Positions 55,507-61,413 of a DNA stretch of 64,000 nucleotides are shown here, piece by piece (positions within the stretch are counted from its first letter, which is position 1; each line of letters begins with the position of its first letter). The position numbers and the translations under genes are program-made. This DNA comes from Novosphingobium sp. (lineage in GTDB: Bacteria; Pseudomonadota; Alphaproteobacteria; Sphingomonadales; Sphingomonadaceae). The stretch is from positions 1,302,001-1,366,000 of the forward strand of contig NZ_JBCNLP010000001.1 of the NCBI RefSeq assembly GCF_039595395.1, read 5' to 3'. The notes below the pieces were generated by a model. The model saw only the letters and a list, made by a program, of their open reading frames with translations. It made no database searches and was not told the origin of the DNA.

Positions 55507-55654
55507 GCGCTCCTTGTCTGCACCCGGAGTCGTTGCGTGAGCCGGATGCACCTACAAGATATGGTGCCTTGGGCTGGGTGCAAGCGGGGGGCGGTGTTGC
55601 GGCGGTGGAAAAGTTTTTCGGTTTCGGAAGGAGAGGGGAGAAGGAAAGTGACAT

Positions 55655-56472
55655 GCGAGGGTGTTACACCCTCGCGCTCCCATGAGTGTCTGCGTTGCGC
55701 TTCGGCTAGGCGGTAGGAGCGTGTCCAGAGTGCACCAGCTAAGAATTCGATGGTGTGGCCTGGCTTTATGGGATTGTATGGTTGCGGCACTTTGGTTTTG
55801 AGGGGATTGGGCATGCGAAGCATGATGATTGCCATGCTGATGCTTGTCAGTTTGGTGAGTGGCGTTTCGCCAGCCTCTTCATCTGCGGCATATCCGAATA
55901 GGTTGCCTCGTAATGCTTCGAGAACAAATCTTCCTCCGTGCATTGGTATGATGCTGATCGATGAAACGATTGTGATTGGTGATGGGGAAGAAAAAAAGTA
56001 TCTTGATATGACGAGAGGTGGCTGGTGCGGCCCATCATTGCAGGACACCGAACTGTCCCTGAGGGCTGAAGGTCAAGAAGGCCATTGGGCTATTTCGGCT
56101 AAGACTTGCCCCAAATTTCTGGTGCAGATGGAAGAATTGTCCGAAGAGCATGACAGGCATCCCGGAGCGGCTAGGGGGGCTGACATGGGGCAGTCGGCAG
56201 GGCGTGCTGGCCCCTTTGTTTTTACGTATGCGAATGACTTTTTTGATCTGAAAAGCTCGCCGGGGCGGGCGTATGCAGAGTATTGGCTTAGGGAGACCTT
56301 GGTGGCTGTGCGTCCGTGCTGGCGCAACAGTGTCAACAAGAGCCCCGACACAGTGAACGCTTTGTACGCGGGGCTCGCACTGCCGTTGCCCTAGCCTCGG
56401 CGCATAGGCAGGGCTACAATCACCCTATCGCCGGAAGACGTTATGGGAGCGCGAGGGGGTAACCCCCCTCGC
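55655..56472 (-). repeat. Hairpin-ended intergenic repeat, copy H, core replaced by a gene
   Basis: An 818-bp unit. Its left 59 bp or so (55655-55713) is an R end: GCGAGGGTGTTACACCCTCGC, then CTCCCATGAGTGTCTGCGTTGCGC, then TTCGGC. Its right 49 bp (56424-56472) is an L end: TCGCCGGAAGACGTTATGGG and GCGAGGGGGTAACCCCCCTCGC. The usual central GCCGCAGGC pair is absent. Between the ends lie about 710 bp of low-GC DNA holding the unknown secreted-protein gene. The stop of miaB is 11 bp from the right end. Confidence 0.85.
55813..56394 (+). CDS. Secreted protein of unknown function inside repeat copy H
   Basis: A 193-residue protein with a signal peptide (MRSMMIAMLMLVSLVSGVSPASSSA). GAGGGG lies about 9 bases before the ATG at 55813; the open frame from 55750 is less likely. 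The mature part has several cysteines, with an even-looking spread (PPCIGM, GWCGPS, KTCPKF, RPCWRN) that could form disulfides. No family recognised. It is the only plus-strand gene between phoH and miaB and its GC content is well below its neighbours. Confidence 0.65.
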   Translation: MRSMMIAMLMLVSLVSGVSPASSSAAYPNRLPRNASRTNLPPCIGMMLIDETIVIGDGEEKKYLDMTRGGWCGPSLQDTELSLRAEGQEGHWAISAKTCPKFLVQMEELSEEHDRHPGAARGADMGQSAGRAGPFVFTYANDFFDLKSSPGRAYAEYWLRETLVAVRPCWRNSVNKSPDTVNALYAGLALPLP

Positions 56473-56483
56473 ATGTCTCTTCC

Positions 56484-57803
56484 TTAAATCAACTTCCCAG
56501 CCAAAGAATTCGGCCCAGCCTGCACCAGTTCAACCCGCACCAGATCGCCGACAGCAAAGTCACCCTCGAAATGCACCGATTGCAGCCATGGCGACTTGCC
56601 CAGCCATTGACCTGGCTGGCGCCCGCGCTTCTCGACCAGCACGTCCGTCACCTTGCCGACCGAGGCGGCGTTGAACGCCACCTGCTTCTCGATCATCAGA
56701 GCCTGCAGGCGCTTCAGGCGCTCGTCCATCACCTCGGCGCTGATCTGCTCGTCCATGGTCGCGGCGGGGGTGCCGGGGCGGGGCGAGTATTTGAAGCTGA
56801 AGGCCGCCGCATAGCCGACCTGATCAATGATCTTCAGCGTATCGGCAAAATCCTGCTCGCTCTCGCCGGGGAAGCCGACGATGAAATCGCCCGAAATGGC
56901 GATATCGGGCCGCACCGCGCGCACGCGGTCCAGCACGGCGAGGTAGCTTTCCACCGAATGGCTGCGGTTCATCAGGCGCAGGATGCGGTCGCTGCCCGAC
57001 TGCACGGGCAGGTGCAGATAGGGCATCAGCTTGCCGACATCGCCATGGGCGTCGATCAGCCCCTGCGCCATGTCGTTGGGATGGCTGGTGGTGTAGCGGA
57101 TGCGCGCCAGATCGGGGAGGGCGTCCATCTCGCGGATCAGGCCTTCCAGCCCTACGGTCTGGCCCTTGGCGTTCTCGCCCGTCCAGGCGTTGACGTTCTG
57201 GCCCAGCAGCGTGATCTCACGCGCGCCGGCATCGACGAGGCGCTTGGCCTCCTCGATCAGATCGCCATAGGGACGGCTGATTTCCGCGCCGCGCGTATAG
57301 GGCACCACGCAATAGGTGCAGAACTTGTCGCAGCCTTCCTGCACCGTCAGGAACGCGCTGGTGCCCGAGCGGCGGCGCTTGGGCAGGGCGTCGAACTTGG
57401 TCTCGGCGGGCATGTCGGTGTCGGTGACGCGCTCGCCGTTGTTGGCGCGGGCCAGCATGTCGGGCAGGCGGTGATAGGCCTGCGGGCCCACGACCATCTT
57501 GACGCTGGGCGCGCGCTTCATGATTTCCTCGCCCTCGGCCTGGGCGACGCAGCCCGCCACGGCGATCAGCGGCGCCGAGCCATCCTCGCGCTTCAGGCGG
57601 CCGATGTCGGAATAGACCTTCTCCGCCGCCTTCTCGCGGATGTGGCAGGTGTTGAGCACCACCAGATCGGCATCGTCACCCTCTGCGGCGGCGGTCAGGC
57701 CCTGCTCGGTGAGCAATTCGCCCATGCGGTCGCCGTCATAGACGTTCATCTGGCAGCCGAAGCTCTTGACGCGATAGGTTTTGGGGGCGGTGGTGGTGGT
57801 CAT
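56484..57803 (-). CDS. miaB: tRNA-2-methylthio-N6-dimethylallyladenosine synthase
   Basis: A 439-residue radical-SAM methylthiotransferase acting on tRNA A37. The N-terminal UPF0004 domain has three cysteines (FGCQMN, NTCHIREK, AGCVAQ), the radical-SAM cluster is CDKFCTYCVVPYTRG, and a C-terminal TRAM domain ends it (LVRVELVQAGPNSLAGKLI). It lies within the usual fur-miaB-phoH order on the same strand, with repeat copies on both sides. Confidence 0.95.
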   Translation of the reverse strand: MTTTTAPKTYRVKSFGCQMNVYDGDRMGELLTEQGLTAAAEGDDADLVVLNTCHIREKAAEKVYSDIGRLKREDGSAPLIAVAGCVAQAEGEEIMKRAPSVKMVVGPQAYHRLPDMLARANNGERVTDTDMPAETKFDALPKRRRSGTSAFLTVQEGCDKFCTYCVVPYTRGAEISRPYGDLIEEAKRLVDAGAREITLLGQNVNAWTGENAKGQTVGLEGLIREMDALPDLARIRYTTSHPNDMAQGLIDAHGDVGKLMPYLHLPVQSGSDRILRLMNRSHSVESYLAVLDRVRAVRPDIAISGDFIVGFPGESEQDFADTLKIIDQVGYAAAFSFKYSPRPGTPAATMDEQISAEVMDERLKRLQALMIEKQVAFNAASVGKVTDVLVEKRGRQPGQWLGKSPWLQSVHFEGDFAVGDLVRVELVQAGPNSLAGKLI

Positions 57804-57866
57804 GATCGCGCGCCCTTACGCGAAATGGGGGCGGATTTGAAGGGATTTGAAGTCAGGAAGGATAAA

Positions 57867-58137
57867 GCAGGGGACGCCCGCGCCCCCTGCACCCCCGGTT
57901 ACGTCTTCCGACGAAGCGGCAGCGGTGCCCGATCGTCGCGCTCAGCCTATCCACCTGTGCGACGGAAAGCGCCGCAGGCAGTAAATCATGATCATAGGCT
58001 GCCCGAGGAATTTTTGCCTGCGGCGCCGCCAGTTTGGCGCAACGCCGAGCCCGAAGTGCAACGTAGACATTCATGGGAGCGCGAGGGCCCGGAGCATTCC
58101 TCTTGAGGAATGCGACCATCAAAAACGCCACCCTCGC
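57867..58137 (+). repeat. Hairpin-ended intergenic repeat, copy I
   Basis: A 271-bp copy between miaB and fur (both minus). The L end is the GCAGGGGACGCCCGCGCCCCCTGC hairpin plus CACCCCCGGTTACGTCTTCCGACGA. The centre is GCGCCGCAGGCA/TGCCTGCGGCGCC. The R arm is CCGAGCCCGAAGTGCAACG. The R end is the enlarged GCGAGGGCCCGGAGCATTCC..CCCTCGC hairpin also seen at the L end of copy A. The interval 57804-58219 holds only this repeat and the fur terminator. Confidence 0.9.
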
Positions 58138-58164
58138 ATCTTCCCTTTAATCTTAAACCCCAAA

Positions 58165-58194
58165 CAAAAACGGCGAAGCCGAAGCCCCGCCGTT
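58165..58194 (-). terminator. Intrinsic terminator after fur
   Basis: On the minus strand, AACGGCGGGGC pairs with GCTTCGCCGTT (two G-T pairs) around a TTCG tetraloop and is followed by TTTTT. It lies 26 bp after the fur stop, between fur and repeat copy I. Confidence 0.85.
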
Positions 58195-58219
58195 TTTTAA
58201 AGCATGCTGTAAAAGATGC

Positions 58220-58645
58220 TTACTTCTTGTTGCTGTCCAGCTTCACGCCGTAGAGTTCAAGCCGGTGGTCGACCAGGCGGTAACCCAGTCGCTCCGAAAT
58301 CAACCGCTGCAGCGTTTCCAGTTCCGGATCCACAAATTCGATGACCTGCCCGGATTCCACATCGATCAGGTGATCGTGGTGCGCTTCGGGCGCGGCTTCA
58401 TAGCGCGCGCGGCCGTCGCCGAAATCGTGGCGGTCGAGGATGCCGGCTTCCTCGAACAGGCGCACGGTGCGGTAGACCGTGGCGATCGAGATGCCGGGAT
58501 CGATCGCGGAGGCGCGTTCGTGCAGCTTGTCCACATCGGGGTGGTCGCTGCTTTCGGACAGCACCTTGGCGATCACGCGCCGCTGCTCGGTGATGCGCAG
58601 GCCGCGTTGTTGGCACAGGGCTTCAATGTCGATCGGTTGGTGCAC
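58220..58645 (-). CDS. fur: Fur-family transcriptional regulator
   Basis: A 141-residue metal-sensing repressor. The winged helix (GLRITEQRRVIAKVLSES, ISIATVYRTVRLFEEAGI) is complete, and the metal site HHDHLIDVESGQVIEFVDPE follows. The C-terminal CxxC pairs of classic Fur are absent, as in alphaproteobacterial Fur/Mur. Start GTG 58645 gives HQPIDIEALCQQ and usual length; the open frame to 58741 includes a stretch of unrelated sequence. Iron or manganese sensing cannot be settled from sequence. Confidence 0.88.
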   Translation of the reverse strand: MHQPIDIEALCQQRGLRITEQRRVIAKVLSESSDHPDVDKLHERASAIDPGISIATVYRTVRLFEEAGILDRHDFGDGRARYEAAPEAHHDHLIDVESGQVIEFVDPELETLQRLISERLGYRLVDHRLELYGVKLDSNKK

Positions 58646-58754
58646 GGTGTATCCGGATATAATTGACCCCGCCGGATATGAACCCGGCGGGGCGAATCTG
58701 CAAGCATGCGAAAAGTGATTTTCCCCATGACAGAAATGCAAAGATCTGGATGTC

Positions 58755-58800
58755 GCATCGTATTCGCGAAAAACCGGTTCCCACTTTTTCGCACGATGCT
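58755..58800. repeat. AGCATCG..CGATGC palindromic repeat, copy 2 (downstream of mucR 2)
   Basis: A 46-bp palindrome downstream of mucR paralogue 2 and upstream of fur. Outer arms are GCATCG/CGATGC and inner arms GCGAAAAA/TTTTTCGC, with CCGGTTCCCAC in between. It is the reverse complement of the copy next to mucR paralogue 1 (6675-6723), differing at a handful of bases. It could form a 3' end structure for mucR mRNA or serve a regulatory role. Confidence 0.7.
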
Positions 58801-58836
58801 CTTAATGATAATGCATTTCAGTCACGGCGATAAAGA

Positions 58837-59283
58837 TCACGCTGCGGCAGTGGCCTTGGTCTTGCGGGGGCGCTTGGCGCCGGGCTTGCGGCCCAGACCG
58901 ATCTGCTTGGCCAGTTCGCGGCGCTTTTCGGCATAGTTGGGGGCGACCATGGGATAGTCGGCGGGCAGGTTCCAGCGCGCGCGATACTGTTCCGGCGTCA
59001 GATTGTAATGGGTGGCGAGGTGACGCTTGAGCATCTTGAGCTTCTTGCCGTCTTCCAGGCAGACGATGTGATCGGGCTTTACCGAAGCGCGGATCGACAC
59101 GGCCGGCTCGGGCGGCGCTTCAGCGGCAGGCGCTTCCTGACCCAGCGAGGCCAGCGCACCGTAAACATTGGTGATCAACGCGGGGAGTTCCTCGACCGCG
59201 ACGTTGTTGTTGCTGACATGGGCCGCGACGATGTCGGAGGCCAGGGTGATCAGCGTTTCCTTGATGTCGTTGATATTATCCAT
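58837..59283 (-). CDS. mucR: MucR/Ros family transcriptional regulator (paralogue 2)
   Basis: A 148-residue regulator. It has an N-terminal oligomerisation region, the family signature YRARWNLPADYPMVAPNYAEKR and a basic tail. The zinc finger reads CLEDG..HLATHY: the second ligand is Asp instead of Cys, as in many rhizobial MucR/Ml proteins, so zinc binding may be weaker or absent. It shares about the same layout as paralogue 1 at 6739-7191, which keeps both cysteines. It lies between rimI and fur on the same strand. Confidence 0.9.
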   Translation of the reverse strand: MDNINDIKETLITLASDIVAAHVSNNNVAVEELPALITNVYGALASLGQEAPAAEAPPEPAVSIRASVKPDHIVCLEDGKKLKMLKRHLATHYNLTPEQYRARWNLPADYPMVAPNYAEKRRELAKQIGLGRKPGAKRPRKTKATAAA

Positions 59284-59467
59284 TTTTTCGACCCTTTAAT
59301 CTTTTTTCGACCCGATTGTTCTTGGCGTCTTCGCGGAGCTTTTGTGAGACGACTTCCTGCTCGACGCAAACTGTTATACGCTTTTGGCGGATTTCTTCAA
59401 GTCTCAATATAAGAACTGAAATGTCCGACTTTTGGGCAATAAAAGCCAACCGAATACAATTTTGGTG

Positions 59468-59938
59468 TTAATTCATGTCAATCGCGAAGGTGATGGCGTC
59501 AATCGCTTTGCCACCGCGGATGCGATAATAGTTGGGCCGGCGACCGATCGGCGCAAAGCCGGAGCGTCGATACAACGATTCGGCGGGATTGTTGTCGCGC
59601 ATTTCCAGAAAGATACGCTTCACTCCGCGTGAGGGCGCGCTGTCGATTAATTGTCGCAGCAACATTTTGCCCAATCCGCGCCCGCGCCATTCGGGCGCGA
59701 CGGCGAAAAGCAGCAGTTCTTCTTCATCGAGAATGGTGCGGCACAGGGTAAAGCCCGCCGCCGGGGCCTCGCCCGGAAGCTCTCCGTCCGCGCCGATCAA
59801 CCGATAGGAGCAATGGCCAAGCACCAGCGTGTTGTCGAGCTGGGCGCGGGTCCATGCCTCGCCATAGGCCGGATCGAAGGCGGTCTGCATCACGGCCATG
59901 ATCCGGTCGATGTCGTCGCTGGGCGTCAGTTGGACCAT
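59468..59938 (-). CDS. rimI: Ribosomal-protein-S18-alanine N-acetyltransferase-like (RimI)
   Basis: A 156-residue GNAT acetyltransferase. The acetyl-CoA loop is VAPEWRGRGLGKMLL, and FLEMRDNNPAESLYRRSGF with YYR in the distal part fits RimI. It starts 9 bp after the tsaB stop. The tsaB-rimI pairing is widespread, supporting the assignment. Confidence 0.85.
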   Translation of the reverse strand: MVQLTPSDDIDRIMAVMQTAFDPAYGEAWTRAQLDNTLVLGHCSYRLIGADGELPGEAPAAGFTLCRTILDEEELLLFAVAPEWRGRGLGKMLLRQLIDSAPSRGVKRIFLEMRDNNPAESLYRRSGFAPIGRRPNYYRIRGGKAIDAITFAIDMN

Positions 59939-59947
59939 GGCGCGTAA

Positions 59948-60607
59948 TCAGGCTGCGTCTGGCAGTCGGCCACCGGGCAGGCGCGCATCGGGCGCCCGTC
60001 CGTAAAGCGGGGAGAGGTCGGTGGTGATGGCGGTATCGTCCAGCTTCATCAGGGCTCTGGCATCAGGCCAGATTGCGTGTGCTTCGCCCGAACCGCGCCG
60101 GTCGACCAGCGCCTGTGCCTGGCTGCCGGCCACGCGGGCGATCACTTGCTCGGTGGCGGCTTGCGGTGTCAGGGAGGCCAGCGGGGCAAGCGCTACGCCA
60201 TGGGGCCCGAAGCCTTGCACGAACCATTCGCCATGGCCGCCGGTGGTGGCGGCCAACACCTCGCAAGCCTCGCCATCGCGCGCCATGGCGGCGATCAGGG
60301 CGAGGGTGGGGTAGCCGAAAGCCTTGACGCCCCATGCCAGCGCCAGCGCCCGCGCGGCAGCCAGAGCAATGCGCACGCCGGTAAAGCTGCCGGGGCCAAG
60401 GCCGGTGACGATGGCATCGGCCTGGCCGCGATCCGGCAGGGCGGCGATCATCGGCACCAGCGCCTCGGCATGGCCGCGCCCCAATTGCCGGAACTCGCCT
60501 GCGATCAGCGCGCCATCCTGAAACAGCGCGACAGAGCAGGCTTCGGTCGCGCATTCAATGGCCAGCAGGCGGCCTCTGTTCAGGGAAAAGGAGGTATCAG
60601 GCAGCAC
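59948..60607 (-). CDS. tsaB: tRNA threonylcarbamoyladenosine biosynthesis protein TsaB
   Basis: A 219-residue ASKHA-fold protein. It has LAIECATEACSVALF, GRGHAEALVPMI and GLGPGSFTGVRIALAAARAL, as expected for TsaB, which partners TsaD and TsaE in t6A formation. The start is GTG 60607, overlapping the nfuA stop, which suggests translational coupling. rimI follows. Confidence 0.9.
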   Translation of the reverse strand: MLPDTSFSLNRGRLLAIECATEACSVALFQDGALIAGEFRQLGRGHAEALVPMIAALPDRGQADAIVTGLGPGSFTGVRIALAAARALALAWGVKAFGYPTLALIAAMARDGEACEVLAATTGGHGEWFVQGFGPHGVALAPLASLTPQAATEQVIARVAGSQAQALVDRRGSGEAHAIWPDARALMKLDDTAITTDLSPLYGRAPDARLPGGRLPDAA

Positions 60608-61172
60608 GAACCTCGGTCACCTCCGGCACGTAATACTTGATCAGGCTTTCGATGCCGTTCTTGAGCGTCGCGCTGGAGGAGGGGCAGCCCGAGCAGGCGC
60701 CCTGCATCTTGAGGAACACCACACCCTCGCGATAGCCGCGATAGAGCACGTCGCCGCCATCATTGGCGACGGCGGGGCGGATACGGGTTTCCAGCAGATC
60801 CTTGATCTGGTCGATGATGTCGGCGTCCTCGGGGCTGTCGCCCAGATCCTCGTCCTCCTCGCCGGGCACCTTGAAATCGGCGCTGGCGGCGGCGAACAGC
60901 GGCGCGCCCGAAATGAAATGGTCGAGCAGGATCGCCACCACCTGCGGCTTCAGGGCCGACCAGTCGACGCCTTCGCCGGCGGTCACCGCGATAAAGTCGC
61001 GCCCGAAGAAGACGTTCACCACATCGCCCAGCGCGAACAGCGCCTCGGCCAGCGGCGAAGCGGCGGCTTCCTCGTCATTGGTGAATTCGCGCGAACCGGC
61101 GGGCATCACCTGCTGACCGGGAAGAAACTTCAGGCTCGCGGGGTTGGGGGTGGTTTCGGTTTCAATGAACAT
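60597..61172 (-). CDS. NifU-like Fe-S scaffold/carrier protein (NfuA type)
   Basis: A 191-residue protein. An N-terminal Nfu_N domain (FIETETTPNPASLKFLPG) is followed by a C-terminal NifU domain with the cluster-binding C-x2-C in GACSGCPSSS. Such proteins carry Fe-S clusters to target enzymes. The ATG at 61172 starts the natural N-terminus. It heads the nfuA-tsaB-rimI-mucR-fur-miaB series on the minus strand. Confidence 0.9.
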   Translation of the reverse strand: MFIETETTPNPASLKFLPGQQVMPAGSREFTNDEEAAASPLAEALFALGDVVNVFFGRDFIAVTAGEGVDWSALKPQVVAILLDHFISGAPLFAAASADFKVPGEEDEDLGDSPEDADIIDQIKDLLETRIRPAVANDGGDVLYRGYREGVVFLKMQGACSGCPSSSATLKNGIESLIKYYVPEVTEVRAA

Positions 61173-61413
61173 GGGACGCCTTTCCTGCTGCTGCGCATGT
61201 AGGGCGCGGGGCATCAGGGTCAAGGGGCGTTGGCAGCATCAATGTCACCATAGTCAAGCAAGGCTTGTCCTATGCTGGGTCTATTCTGGCCACAGCATGA
61301 ACGGGAGGGGGTGTTTCATCGCGCAATCCCCTTCGTTCTGTCCGAATTTCTCTGCGCGAACAGCGCGCGCTATTCACTGGCCCTTAAGCTTTGACGACCC
61401 TATACCTTGCGCC

